Shown here: positions 18,001 through 27,082 of the stretch, in pieces
How the letters are laid out: every line of letters starts with the position of its first letter
Position numbering within the stretch: position 1 is the stretch's first letter
Source of the DNA: Luteibacter rhizovicinus
GTDB taxonomy: Bacteria; Pseudomonadota; Gammaproteobacteria; Xanthomonadales; Rhodanobacteraceae
Direction: 5' to 3'
Assembly (NCBI RefSeq): GCF_004342265.1
Contig: NZ_SMCS01000001.1
Span: 62,001 to 126,000 of the forward strand
Length of the DNA stretch: 64,000 nucleotides
The notes under the pieces: model-generated
The model's input: only the letters and a program-made list of their open reading frames with translations
Told to the model about the DNA's origin: nothing
The model's database searches: none
Translations under genes and position numbers: made by a program

Positions 18001-18405
18001 TTAGTTCTTCTTGGCGTCGTCCGCAGCCTTCTTGGCGGCGTCGGCAGCGTTCGAAGCAGCGTCCTTCGCCTGATCCGCAGCCTTACCGGCGGCGTCTGCA
18101 GCGTTGGAAGCGGCGTCCTTCGCCTGGTCGACGGCAGCGCCGGCCGTGGAAGCGGCACCGGCAGCAGCGGCCTGAGCCTGGCCAGCAGCGTCCTTGGCCT
18201 GGTCGGCAGCGCCCTGGGCCTGCGAAGCAGCCTGGGTCGTTGCCTGGTTCGTTGCCGAGTCAGCCGCCTGCTGAGCCTTGTCAGCCTGCTGCTGAGCATC
18301 AGCAGCCTGCTTCTGGGCGTCCTGCGCGGAATCCTGCGCGCCGTTGCTGCAAGCTGCCAGAAGCGCGACGAGCGCAGAGGCGAGAAGGGTACGCGTCAAA
18401 TTCAT
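18001..18405 (-). CDS. Ala-rich coiled-coil lipoprotein
   Basis: A 134-aa lipoprotein. MNLTRTLLASALVALLAACS is a clear type II signal with lipobox LAAC, so the mature protein is lipid-anchored, probably to the outer membrane. After the Cys nearly all residues are Ala, Asp, Gln, Lys and Ser, forming a long helix. An 18-residue unit (DQAKDAASNAADAAGKAA) is repeated almost exactly near the C terminus. It resembles Lpp-like or LEA-like helical proteins, not a known enzyme. AAGGAG lies 9 bases before the ATG, and a strong terminator follows, so it is a well-expressed single-gene unit. A stress or envelope role is only a guess. Confidence 0.85.
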   Translation of the reverse strand: MNLTRTLLASALVALLAACSNGAQDSAQDAQKQAADAQQQADKAQQAADSATNQATTQAASQAQGAADQAKDAAGQAQAAAAGAASTAGAAVDQAKDAASNAADAAGKAADQAKDAASNAADAAKKAADDAKKN

Positions 18406-18587
18406 TTTTATTTCTCCTTAGCCGTGGAATGCCATTAGGCGGGCGTATTAATAGCGCAGTCGTTCATACTTCGCCACTTATTTACCGTGGTCGCTTCAGG
18501 GGGCATTAAAGCCCGCTACCCAACGCGCTTTGTTTAAACTCTGGCGTGCACTATTTATCGCAAAGCCGAACTTAATCGGCCCCCTGT

Positions 18588-19769
18588 TTACAGACGCTCG
18601 ATAGCGATGGCTGTCGCCTCGCCACCGCCTATGCAAAGGGCTGCGACGCCCCTTTTTGCCCCACGGGCTGTCAACGCATTGAGAAGGGTCACCACGATAC
18701 GGGCGCCACTGGCACCGATCGGATGGCCAAGCGCGCATGCACCGCCGTTGACGTTGATCTTCTCGTGGGGGATGCCGATTTCGCGCATAACCGCCATCGG
18801 AACCACGGCAAAAGCCTCGTTGATCTCGAAAAGATCCACGTCGTCGGCGGTCCAGCCTGCCTTGGCCAGCAGCTTCTGGATCGCACCGACAGGCGCCGTG
18901 GTGAACCATTCCGGTTCCTGCGAATGGGTGGCATGGGCGACGATGCGGGCCAGCGGTTCGATACCGCGTGCCTTCGCATCGCCGGCTTCGAGCAGCACCA
19001 GCGCGGCCGCGCCATCGGAAATGCTGGAGGAGCTGGCAGCGGTGATCGTGCCGTTTTCCTTGCGGAAGGCAGCTTTCAGCGTGGAGATTTTTGCGATATC
19101 GGAACGGCTGGGCTGTTCGTCTTCCACGAAATCCTGGCTACCTTTGCGACCCTGCACGGTGACCGGGACGATTTCGGAAGCGAACGCGCCCGACTGCTGA
19201 GCGGCCTGTGCGCGCCTTACGGATTCGATGGCGTAGGCATCCTGCTCTTCGCGGGTGAAGTGGTACTTGTCCGCGCAACCTTCGCCGAACACGCCCATGG
19301 CTTTGCCATCGTACGGATTGGTGAGGCCGTCCCATGCCATGTGGTCCACGAGCTGACCGTCGCCGTAGCGGATGCCGGTGCGTGCATTGACCATGTGCGG
19401 GGCGTTGGTCATCGACTCCATGCCGCCCGCGACCACCACCGTGGCGGAGCCCGCCTTGATCAGATCGTGACCGAGCATCAGGGCCTTCATGCCCGAACCG
19501 CATACCTTATTAATGGTGGTGCAGCCGGCGGCGGTCGGCAGGCCTGCTTCCAGGGACGCCTGACGGGCAGGCGCCTGGCCAAGGTTGGCGGGCAGCACGC
19601 AGCCCATGATGACTTCGCTGACGTCCTTGCCGTCGATACCGGACTGTTCCAGCGCGGCGCGAATGGCAATGGCGCCGAGCTTCGGCGTGGGAACGCCGGT
19701 GAACTGGCCGAGGAAGGAACCGATGGCGGTGCGCTTGGCACCCGCGATGACAACGCTGGCGTCGGACAT
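18588..19769 (-). CDS. Acetyl-CoA C-acetyltransferase (thiolase)
   Basis: Biosynthetic-type thiolase of 393 aa, condensing or cleaving acetoacetyl-CoA. The acyl-accepting Cys is in TINKVCGSGMKALML, the His in LGHPIGASGARIVVTLL, and the second Cys in AALCIGGGEATAIAIERL. The N terminus VVIAGAKRTAIGSFLGQ is also typical. Likely names are phaA or atoB, and the sequence does not separate them. In this setting it may finish leucine or fatty-acid breakdown. It is transcribed alone toward the lipoprotein gene, with about 180 bp between them. Confidence 0.93.
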   Translation of the reverse strand: MSDASVVIAGAKRTAIGSFLGQFTGVPTPKLGAIAIRAALEQSGIDGKDVSEVIMGCVLPANLGQAPARQASLEAGLPTAAGCTTINKVCGSGMKALMLGHDLIKAGSATVVVAGGMESMTNAPHMVNARTGIRYGDGQLVDHMAWDGLTNPYDGKAMGVFGEGCADKYHFTREEQDAYAIESVRRAQAAQQSGAFASEIVPVTVQGRKGSQDFVEDEQPSRSDIAKISTLKAAFRKENGTITAASSSSISDGAAALVLLEAGDAKARGIEPLARIVAHATHSQEPEWFTTAPVGAIQKLLAKAGWTADDVDLFEINEAFAVVPMAVMREIGIPHEKINVNGGACALGHPIGASGARIVVTLLNALTARGAKRGVAALCIGGGEATAIAIERL

Positions 19770-19991
19770 GGGGACTCCGTGGGACTCGGGTGGCCGCGCT
19801 TTTTCACGCGGGTAACTTTGCGAGTATCGCAGCGGGGGAAGGGTCCGGGCAAACGGTGGAAGGAAGTCCGGACGTCAGGCTGCCGATTCTTCGACATTTC
19901 TCCCCCTCGCCCTGTGGCAACATCCGAGCAGGGGCGCGGGCGCGGAGGTGATGCCAGCGCAGGACATTGATGTCGAACTGGGGAAACACTA

Positions 19992-22796
19992 GTGAACGTA
20001 GTGATTGCACCGCGCCGCCGCGAATTGACGCTGGCGATCTGTGTCGCTTTCGGTGTAACGGCGTGCGGCGGAGGTGGTAGCGGCGCTACCAGGCCGGTCG
20101 GGCTGCCTTCGACACCCTCCACGCCCGCGCCGCCGACCAACCCGACGCCGCCTCCCGTCCAGCCGCCCCTGGATGCGCAACTCCGGCTGACCAACACCAC
20201 CGCGGCTCACGCCGCTGGCTTTACGGGTCAGGGCGTGACCATCGGTATCGTGGACAGCGGCGTGACGCGGACGCATCCCTCGCTGGTGGGACGGGTTATT
20301 TCCAACCTCAACTACGTCGACCCGTCGACCAATAACCTCGGTGTCGACGATGTGGTCGGTCATGGTACCGCCGTCGCGCAGATCGCGGCAGGCCGGCCGT
20401 TCGGTCAGTTTCCCGGCGGCATCGCCCCGGACGCGCAGATCATTTCCGCGCGCATCGTCAGCGACAAAGCGCCGACGGACGACGGTTCGGGTCAGGGCAC
20501 CAAGGTGACGTCCGCCGACCCGTTGCAGACGGTGAACGTCAATCTGTACAACGCCGGCGTGCGGGCCATGAATAACTCGTGGGGTGGGCTCTACTGGGAT
20601 GCCACGGATGCGGCGACGACGAAAAGTTTCCACGACGCGTATGCGCTCTTCGTAAGCAAGGGGCTTGTCGTGTTCGCCGCCGGAAACGACGGCAAGCCCA
20701 ATCCTTCGGATGTCGCCGCGCTTCCTTCGCGCGCGCCGGACCTGGCGACCGGCTGGCTTACCGTCGTCGCCCTCGACAGCAACAATCCGACCCAACTGGC
20801 GTCGTACTCGAATCGCTGCGGGATCGCGATGAGTTATTGCCTCGCCGCTCCCGGCTCGGTCATCACGACAGGCACCAAAGACACCTCCGCTAACCCGTCG
20901 TATGCGATCTGGACAGGGACCTCCCTGGCCGCGCCGCAGGTGACGGGCGCCGTCGCCGTGGTCTGGAGCGCGTTCCCGTCCTTTTCCAATGACGCGGTCA
21001 GGCAGATCATCCTCGGTACGGCCGACGATCTGGGTGCCGCGGGTCCCGATGCCGTGTTCGGCTATGGCTCGTTGGATGTGGGACGCGCCGTCCGCGGCCC
21101 CGCGAAACTGGACTGGGGCACGTTCAACGCCGACATGGGTGGCCGCAATGCCGAGTTTGCCAACGATATTTCCGGTGCAGGCAAGCTCAGCGTCAATGGT
21201 CCCGGCACGCTGACGCTCTCGGGGCAGAACACCTATCTGGGCGGCACGGCAGTCACGGGCGGTGCCATCCTCGATGCCCGCAAGGCGCTGCCCGGCGTCC
21301 TCGGCATTCTGGGATCGACGGCGATCGCCCGTGGCGATATCGGTGGCAGCGTGACGAATTCGGGCACGCTGCAAACCGACAATGTCGCCGTGCATGTCGG
21401 TGGCGATTACACGCAGGGTGCCGCCGGTCGGTTATCGCAGAAACTGGGTGCGCCGCTTCTGGTCGGCGGTGCCGCGACGCTCAACGGCGACTTTCAGGTG
21501 GCCGGTGCGGTACCCGGATACGTCGTGACGTCGCACCAGTCCGTGCTTACCGCAGGCAAGGGCGTGCAGGGGAAATTCGCTTCGACGAGCCTTGCGCAAG
21601 GCGTTTTCCTGAGCAGTACGCTCAATTATCTGCCGACCGAAGTCTGGGTCGACACGACGTCGCTCAGCGTGACGCAAGTGGCGACGCAGAGCATGTCCGC
21701 CTCGCCGGTCGCGCTCGCATCCGCGCAGCGTCTGGACGGCGCGTTCCAGCAGATCAACCAGAACCTCGCCGGTTCGTCCGCCAGCACGGCGTCGCTGGAC
21801 CAGAAACTGTTGCTCGCCGCTGGCAGCATCCAGCAGTCGCCGACGACGCGGGTAGCGCAGGCCTCGCTGGAATCGTTGTCCGGGCAGCTCCATGCCGCGA
21901 GTACCGCGGTGACGTTCGCGGGCATCGACGCCAGCAACGATGCGTTGATGGCGCATTTCGACCAGATGTCCGGTGGCGGCGCGTGGATGCAGTCGCTCGG
22001 TCATCAGGGCAGCCTGAGCCGCGGCGGTTTCGGAAACGTGGGTTTTGCCCTCGACGGCGGACTCGTAGGCAGCGACATCCGCCTTGGCAATTCCGGTTTC
22101 GCGGGCATGGCCATCGGGCAGAGCAGCAGCATCGGTCAGCTTGCCGATAGTGCCGATCGCAGCCGCAGCCGCGGTACCGAAGGCATGTTCTACGCGGGTA
22201 CGCGTGGCAGTCATTGGTATGGCGTTGGCCGCGTCGGTTTCGGCAGCTACCGGGAAAACATGCAACGCATGCTGCAACTCGGCGAGCAGGCCGCGTTCGT
22301 GGGCAGCGATGCGACCGGTCGCTACAACGTCGCCTATGGCGAATTCGGTTATCGCGCCGACACGAATGCATTCGCGTTCATGCCGTTCATGAATCTGCAG
22401 TACGCCAGCATCCGTCGCTCGGCGTTTCAGGAATCGGGCGGCGACGGCTTCGGTCTGAGCGCCAACGCGCAGACGACGTCGCGCTGGCAAGCCGGCATCG
22501 GCGTTCGCGGTGGGCGTTCGTGGCTGACGTCGTGGGGCACGATTCGTCTGGATGCGCGACTGGGGTGGCAGAACGCATTCGCGACGCGCGGGGAAGTGTT
22601 CTCGGCGCGTTATACGGGTATCGCCCAATGGGCACCCGTCGAAGGCATCGGCCTGTCGCGCCGCGCGGGAACGGCGGGCGTCACGTTGGGTTGGCAGATG
22701 AGCCCGCGCACGCAATTCGGTTTCAACGTCGATCAGCGACTGGCCGATCGGGATAATTCGCGTTCGGCCAGTGCTACGTTCCGGATGGTTTGGTAG
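19992..22796 (+). CDS. Subtilisin-like autotransporter serine protease with lipobox
   Basis: A 934-aa type V secreted protease. The N terminus (AICVAFGVTACGGGG) ends in a lipobox-like VTAC, followed by a Pro-rich linker. The S8 domain has catalytic Asp88 (GIVDSGVTR), His124 (VGHGTAVA) and Ser311 (GTSLAAPQVTGA). Next comes an autotransporter repeat (GPGTLTLSGQNTYLGGTAVT) typical of beta-helix passengers, then from about residue 640 a C-terminal beta-barrel with aromatic end ATFRMVW. The start is GTG at 19992 with GGGG upstream. A lipid-modified subtilase autotransporter recalls NalP of Neisseria, which sheds other surface proteins; that role here is inference. A strong palindrome follows the gene. 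Confidence 0.92.
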   Translation: MNVVIAPRRRELTLAICVAFGVTACGGGGSGATRPVGLPSTPSTPAPPTNPTPPPVQPPLDAQLRLTNTTAAHAAGFTGQGVTIGIVDSGVTRTHPSLVGRVISNLNYVDPSTNNLGVDDVVGHGTAVAQIAAGRPFGQFPGGIAPDAQIISARIVSDKAPTDDGSGQGTKVTSADPLQTVNVNLYNAGVRAMNNSWGGLYWDATDAATTKSFHDAYALFVSKGLVVFAAGNDGKPNPSDVAALPSRAPDLATGWLTVVALDSNNPTQLASYSNRCGIAMSYCLAAPGSVITTGTKDTSANPSYAIWTGTSLAAPQVTGAVAVVWSAFPSFSNDAVRQIILGTADDLGAAGPDAVFGYGSLDVGRAVRGPAKLDWGTFNADMGGRNAEFANDISGAGKLSVNGPGTLTLSGQNTYLGGTAVTGGAILDARKALPGVLGILGSTAIARGDIGGSVTNSGTLQTDNVAVHVGGDYTQGAAGRLSQKLGAPLLVGGAATLNGDFQVAGAVPGYVVTSHQSVLTAGKGVQGKFASTSLAQGVFLSSTLNYLPTEVWVDTTSLSVTQVATQSMSASPVALASAQRLDGAFQQINQNLAGSSASTASLDQKLLLAAGSIQQSPTTRVAQASLESLSGQLHAASTAVTFAGIDASNDALMAHFDQMSGGGAWMQSLGHQGSLSRGGFGNVGFALDGGLVGSDIRLGNSGFAGMAIGQSSSIGQLADSADRSRSRGTEGMFYAGTRGSHWYGVGRVGFGSYRENMQRMLQLGEQAAFVGSDATGRYNVAYGEFGYRADTNAFAFMPFMNLQYASIRRSAFQESGGDGFGLSANAQTTSRWQAGIGVRGGRSWLTSWGTIRLDARLGWQNAFATRGEVFSARYTGIAQWAPVEGIGLSRRAGTAGVTLGWQMSPRTQFGFNVDQRLADRDNSRSASATFRMVW

Positions 22797-22801
22797 CGAC
22801 A

Positions 22802-22835
22802 TTGGCGTTGCGCTCCGCACGGAGCGCAACGCCAA
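22802..22835. terminator. Bidirectional hairpin between convergent genes
   Basis: Perfect 16-bp inverted repeat TTGGCGTTGCGCTCCG / CGGAGCGCAACGCCAA with a CA loop. It sits between the autotransporter and isovaleryl-CoA dehydrogenase stops. It has no T tract. Confidence 0.7.
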
Positions 22836-22838
22836 CGA

Positions 22839-23996
22839 TCACGATTTCCCGTGAAACAACTCGCGCCCGATCAGCATGCGGCGAATCTCGTTCGTACCGG
22901 CGCCGATTTCATAGAGCTTGGCATCGCGCAAGATGCGTCCCGCCGGAAACTCATTGATGTACCCATTCCCACCCAGCGCCTGAATGGCTTCGAGAGCCAC
23001 CTTGACCGCATTGGTCGAGGCATTGAGCAGACATGCCGCAGGATCGATACGCGACTTGATGCCCGTGTCGAACTGCTGCGCGACCATATAAGCGAAACCG
23101 CGCGAGGACTGCAGCGCCGTATACATATCGGCGACCTTCGCCTGCATCATGCCGAACGTTCCGATCGGCGCGTTGAACTGCTTGCGCTCGCGTATATACG
23201 GAAGCGTGAGATCCAGGGCCGCCTGCATCAGTCCGATGGGACCGCCGGAAAGCACCAGCCGCTCGGTGTCCAGACCGCCCATGAGAACGCGCACGCCTTC
23301 GTTGACCTCGCCGACGATGTTCTCCGCCGGAATCTCGCAGTTTTCGAACACCAGTTCGCAGGTGTTGGAACCGCGCATGCCGAGTTTGTCGAGTTTCTGC
23401 GCCGTCGAGAAACCCTTCATGCCCTTTTCGACGATGAAGGCCGTCATGCAGCGGCTGCCCGCGGCGCGCGGCGCGGTGCGCATATAGACGAGGAGTACGT
23501 TCGCATCGGGACCATTCGTGATCCACATCTTGGAACCGTTGGCCACCCATACGTCGCCGACGAGTTCCGCACGGCAGCTCATGGAACCGACTACGTCGGA
23601 ACCGGCGCCCGGCTCGCTCATCGCCAGCGCGCCGATCCATTCGCCGCTGGACAGTTTCGGCAGGTACTTCCGGCGCTGGGCGTCGTTGCCATTGTGATAA
23701 ATGTTCTGCACACACAGATTCGAATGCGCGCCATAGGAAAGACCTACCGAGCCCGAGGCGCGCGAGATCTCTTCCATCGCGACCATGTGTGCGAGAAAAC
23801 CGAGGTCGCTGCCGCCGTATTCGCCGGGAATGGTGATGCCAAGGAGGCCCATGTCGCCGAACTTGGCCCAGAGGTCTTCGGGGAAGAGGTTGTCGCGGTC
23901 GATCCGGTCCGCGCGCGGCGCGATTTCTTTTTCGGCGAAGGCATGGACGCTTTCACGCAGGGTGTCGAGGTCGTCGCCGAGGGGGAACGGACGCAT
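22839..23996 (-). CDS. ivd: Isovaleryl-CoA dehydrogenase
   Basis: FAD acyl-CoA dehydrogenase of 385 aa that converts isovaleryl-CoA to 3-methylcrotonyl-CoA, the step before methylcrotonyl-CoA carboxylase. Typical parts are [83 protein letters not shown], and the catalytic Glu in [19 protein letters not shown], whose position (near residue 245-250) is the one used by IVD-type enzymes. The C terminus has the [17 protein letters not shown] ending. The pseudomonad symbol is liuA. It is preceded by an ordinary promoter gap and is not operonic with other leucine genes. Confidence 0.92.
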   Translation of the reverse strand: MRPFPLGDDLDTLRESVHAFAEKEIAPRADRIDRDNLFPEDLWAKFGDMGLLGITIPGEYGGSDLGFLAHMVAMEEISRASGSVGLSYGAHSNLCVQNIYHNGNDAQRRKYLPKLSSGEWIGALAMSEPGAGSDVVGSMSCRAELVGDVWVANGSKMWITNGPDANVLLVYMRTAPRAAGSRCMTAFIVEKGMKGFSTAQKLDKLGMRGSNTCELVFENCEIPAENIVGEVNEGVRVLMGGLDTERLVLSGGPIGLMQAALDLTLPYIRERKQFNAPIGTFGMMQAKVADMYTALQSSRGFAYMVAQQFDTGIKSRIDPAACLLNASTNAVKVALEAIQALGGNGYINEFPAGRILRDAKLYEIGAGTNEIRRMLIGRELFHGKS

Positions 23997-24082
23997 GGAA
24001 GAACTCCGGAAGGAAGAAAAAAGCTACCCATCGTAACGCGGCGGCGGTGGCAATCCTTGGCGCAACGCACAACGCATTCAGG

Positions 24083-26209
24083 CTACATCTCGGCCAGAAG
24101 GGCCGCGAAACGGTCGCCGTCCCGCGCCAGCAGCAGGCATTGCTGGGTAATCAGGCGTTCCGTCCCCGACCGGCGTTCCGCGCGCAATTCGAGTTCCGCC
24201 ATCCATGCCGACTGGGTCAGTGGCTGTGGCGGCGTGCGCGTCCGTGCCGACATGGCCAGCGTACCGAACGCGGCCGCGAGCCGTTCCGCGTCGGCGAGCG
24301 TCGACTCTGCCTCAGCCCCCGGGGTCAACGCCTCGCGATGCGCGCCCAGCGTCGACAGATGCGCGAGCGTGGTTTGCGACTCCGTTACCAGCCGCAGGAC
24401 GACCTCGCTCCGCTCGCGCGAATGCACCGGCTCGGCGAGCATTTCGGTCACCGACCCCGCAAGCGCGGCATGGGCGTTATGGGCATCGCGACGGGCGACA
24501 CGGTAGGGCAGGTCGTCGACCTTGCCGCCGACGTACTGGTTGGCGATATGGCGCAGGTAGGCCCCGTCCGCATCGATCACATCGGCCAGCAGGTCTTCGA
24601 GCTGGCGTGCGCGCCAGTCGGGCAGCACGAAATGAAGCGCCGCCGCGGCAATGACCGAGCCGAGCACGGTGTCGAGGAGGCGTGGGCCGATGGCGTCGTA
24701 TCCCGCGCCGATCTGGTCGAAACACAGCACGACGAAAAGAGTGATCGTGGCGGTGGCGACGGTATAGCGCTTGTGACGGAAGGCAAAAAACGCAGCGCCG
24801 GAAACGATCGTGACGGGAAGCCGCCAGTCGCCTCCCGGTAACAGGCGAAGAAATGCCCAGCCGGCGATCAGCCCGAGCATCGTTCCGCCAATGCGCTGGC
24901 CCAGCCGGCGCCGCGTGGCGCCGTAGCCAGGCTGGCATACGAAAAGCGTCGTCAGCAGGATCCAGTAGCCGTGCCTGGGATGCACGGCCAGCAGCAGCGC
25001 ATAGCCTGCAAGCATGCCTGCGGCGAGGCGCACCGCATGCCGGAAACGCATCGACCGGCGCGTGGTCTGTACGCGGATGCGCGCGACCGCCTCGCGCCAT
25101 GTCGGCGGGTCGTAATTGCGCAGGCCGAAATCGGTATCCCGCAGACCTTCGCTCTCGGTTTCGAGCGACGACTGAAGCCGTTCGACATTGCGTAGCAGAC
25201 CGGCAAGGGCTTCGTCGATGCGCGGTTCGCGAGGCTGGCCGTGAGCGAGCGCGGCACGGACATCGTCCAGCGCGCCATGCGGCAGTGCCAGCGAGCCGGG
25301 CGGCAAGGTGCGGCGTACTTCGTCCGCGCGGGTATGGCAGGCCTGCGCCTGCAACCTCAATAGCCGGCCGAAGCGGAACATGATGTCGCTGTGAAAAAGC
25401 GCATCCACCAGCGCTTCGTAGGGATAGTGGGTGGAGCTGATGCGCTCGTGTATATCCTGCGCGGTGAAGTAAAGACGCAACCGCTGCGCCGTCCGGCCGC
25501 GCGGCTGGCGTCGGCCCATGCGATCGAGCAGGGCGCCGTGCGCTTCGTTCATGGCGTCGACCGTGCGGCCGTTGCGATGGGCGAGCTCGATTTCCAGCGC
25601 GTGACGGTCCAGGTCGTGAACAGGCTCGAACAGAGCGGCCTTCGTTTCCATCTGCGCGGCCAGCGCCTCGAATACGCGGGCGAGGGCCAGCCGTACGGCG
25701 CGTTGCGGCGCGAATACGCTCCACAGGAGCGACAGCGCGCCATACCACGCGGCGCCGGCGAGAATATGGACCGTGCCGACCCAGTTGCCACCCGTGGGGC
25801 CGGCGGCGTCCGCATCGATCATCGTATAAACCGAGAGGATGAGCGTCGCGGCCACGATGGTGGCGTAACGGCCGCTGGCGGCTCCGAGCATGACCAGCGC
25901 GAACGTTCCGACCGGCAACGCCAGCGCGAAAAGCCACGGCCATGCGATCAGCCAGCGCACGGTGGCCGCGGCGATCGCGAAACAACAGAGTGTCACGACG
26001 AGTCCGCGAAGGCGCCCGCGCCAGGCATCGTCCGTTTCGGCCAGCGCGCAGGCGATGACGCCGAGCAGCGCGGGAATCGCGGCCGAGCGGGGACCATGCA
26101 GCACGCACCACGCCAGCACGCCGGACAGCGCCAGCAATACGCGCACGACATCCGCGAGCCGATCGGATTCGGCGATCGAAGAAATCCGCTGTCGCAACTT
26201 GAATGGCAT
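24083..26209 (-). CDS. yccS: FUSC-family inner-membrane protein, YccS-like
   Basis: A 708-aa protein with two sets of about five membrane helices separated by a soluble region, the layout of YccS/YhfK and of aromatic acid exporters (FUSC family). The first set covers roughly residues 20-165 (VLLALSGVLAWCVLHG and on). The soluble middle has VHDLDRHALEIELAHRNGR and FHSDIMFRFGRLLRLQAQAC. The second set begins near AVRLAAGMLAGYALLLAV, followed by HGYWILLTTLFVCQPGYGAT, which is strongly conserved in YccS. A cytoplasmic tail follows. Its substrate is unknown. It stands alone, with a REP-like hairpin just upstream of the start. Confidence 0.85.
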   Translation of the reverse strand: MPFKLRQRISSIAESDRLADVVRVLLALSGVLAWCVLHGPRSAAIPALLGVIACALAETDDAWRGRLRGLVVTLCCFAIAAATVRWLIAWPWLFALALPVGTFALVMLGAASGRYATIVAATLILSVYTMIDADAAGPTGGNWVGTVHILAGAAWYGALSLLWSVFAPQRAVRLALARVFEALAAQMETKAALFEPVHDLDRHALEIELAHRNGRTVDAMNEAHGALLDRMGRRQPRGRTAQRLRLYFTAQDIHERISSTHYPYEALVDALFHSDIMFRFGRLLRLQAQACHTRADEVRRTLPPGSLALPHGALDDVRAALAHGQPREPRIDEALAGLLRNVERLQSSLETESEGLRDTDFGLRNYDPPTWREAVARIRVQTTRRSMRFRHAVRLAAGMLAGYALLLAVHPRHGYWILLTTLFVCQPGYGATRRRLGQRIGGTMLGLIAGWAFLRLLPGGDWRLPVTIVSGAAFFAFRHKRYTVATATITLFVVLCFDQIGAGYDAIGPRLLDTVLGSVIAAAALHFVLPDWRARQLEDLLADVIDADGAYLRHIANQYVGGKVDDLPYRVARRDAHNAHAALAGSVTEMLAEPVHSRERSEVVLRLVTESQTTLAHLSTLGAHREALTPGAEAESTLADAERLAAAFGTLAMSARTRTPPQPLTQSAWMAELELRAERRSGTERLITQQCLLLARDGDRFAALLAEM

Positions 26210-26223
26210 GCCCCAGCTTACCG

Positions 26224-26251
26224 TGTAGGAGCGCTCTGGAGCGCTCCTGCA
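26224..26251. repeat. Single REP-like hairpin
   Basis: Hairpin TGTAGGAGCGC / GCGCTCCTGCA around a short loop, of the same TGTAGGAGC family as the longer elements but with only one unit. It lies between the FUSC gene start and the FabG-like stop. It could also act as a terminator for the FabG-like gene. Confidence 0.7.
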
Positions 26252-26266
26252 AACGAAGCGAAAGTT

Positions 26267-26995
26267 TCAGCACAGTCCGCCGTTGACCGCCAGGACCTGC
26301 CGGGTGACGTACCCCGCATCCGGACCGACGAGAAACTGCACCGCCGCGGCGACTTCTTCCGGCGTACCCATGCGTTGCATCGGGATCATCGCCAGGATTT
26401 CCTCCAGCGGAAGTTCGCCGTCGACCATGTCGGTGTCGATCAGTCCCGGGGCGACGCAGTTCACGGTGATCTTCCGCTTGGCGAGTTCGACGGCGAGTGC
26501 TTTCGCCGCGCCGATGACACCGGCTTTCGACGCGCTGTAATTCACCTGGCCGCGATTGCCGATGATGCCGGACACCGATGTGATGCATACGATGCGACCC
26601 GGTGCGCGGCGACGGATCATCGGCATGATCAGCGGGTGCAGCACATTGTAGAAACCGTCCAGGTTGGTCCGCAGTACCTGGTCCCAGTCGTCGCCGGTCA
26701 GCGCGGGGAACGCGCCGTCACGGGTCAGGCCGGCGTTGCAGACCACGCCGTAATAAGCGCCATGCTCCGCGACATCGGCCTCCAGCGCGGCCGCGCATGC
26801 CGCGCGGTCGGAAATGTCGAACTGGAGGATGCGAGCCTGGCGACCCAGCGCGACGATGTCCGCCAGTACGGTTTCGGCTTCGTCGCGACGCGAGCGGCAG
26901 TGCAGGACGATGTCGTATCCGGCGGTGGCCAGTCGCAAAGCGATAGCGCGTCCGATACCGCGGCTCGAACCGGTGACGAGGATGGTATCTGCCAT
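26267..26995 (-). CDS. FabG-like 3-oxoacyl-ACP reductase (SDR)
   Basis: NADPH-dependent SDR of 242 aa with ILVTGSSRGIGRAIAL, CNAGLTRDG, VCITSVSGIIGNRGQVNYSA (catalytic Ser and Tyr), SKAGVIGAAKALAVELAKR and PGLIDTDM. It reads as a FabG-type ketoreductase but is far from any fab cluster. Its sequence is like the second FabG found in aryl-polyene or xanthomonadin gene sets, yet no other such gene is here. It probably acts on an acyl-ACP or acyl-CoA in fatty-acid or polyester metabolism. A terminator separates it from the leucine dehydrogenase gene upstream. Confidence 0.85.
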   Translation of the reverse strand: MADTILVTGSSRGIGRAIALRLATAGYDIVLHCRSRRDEAETVLADIVALGRQARILQFDISDRAACAAALEADVAEHGAYYGVVCNAGLTRDGAFPALTGDDWDQVLRTNLDGFYNVLHPLIMPMIRRRAPGRIVCITSVSGIIGNRGQVNYSASKAGVIGAAKALAVELAKRKITVNCVAPGLIDTDMVDGELPLEEILAMIPMQRMGTPEEVAAAVQFLVGPDAGYVTRQVLAVNGGLC

Positions 26996-27029
26996 GGCGG
27001 GATTCCTGTGTGGCGGGAAGTGTAAAGCA

Positions 27030-27061
27030 GAAGGGCCGCCGGATCGCTCCGACGGCCCTTC
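27030..27061 (-). terminator. Terminator of the leucine dehydrogenase gene
   Basis: Stem GAAGGGCCG / CGGCCCTTC with an imperfect inner part, 20 bases downstream of the leucine dehydrogenase stop. Weakly T-rich sequence follows on the minus strand. Confidence 0.7.
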
Positions 27062-27082
27062 GTCAGCTACTTTACTTTCCGC

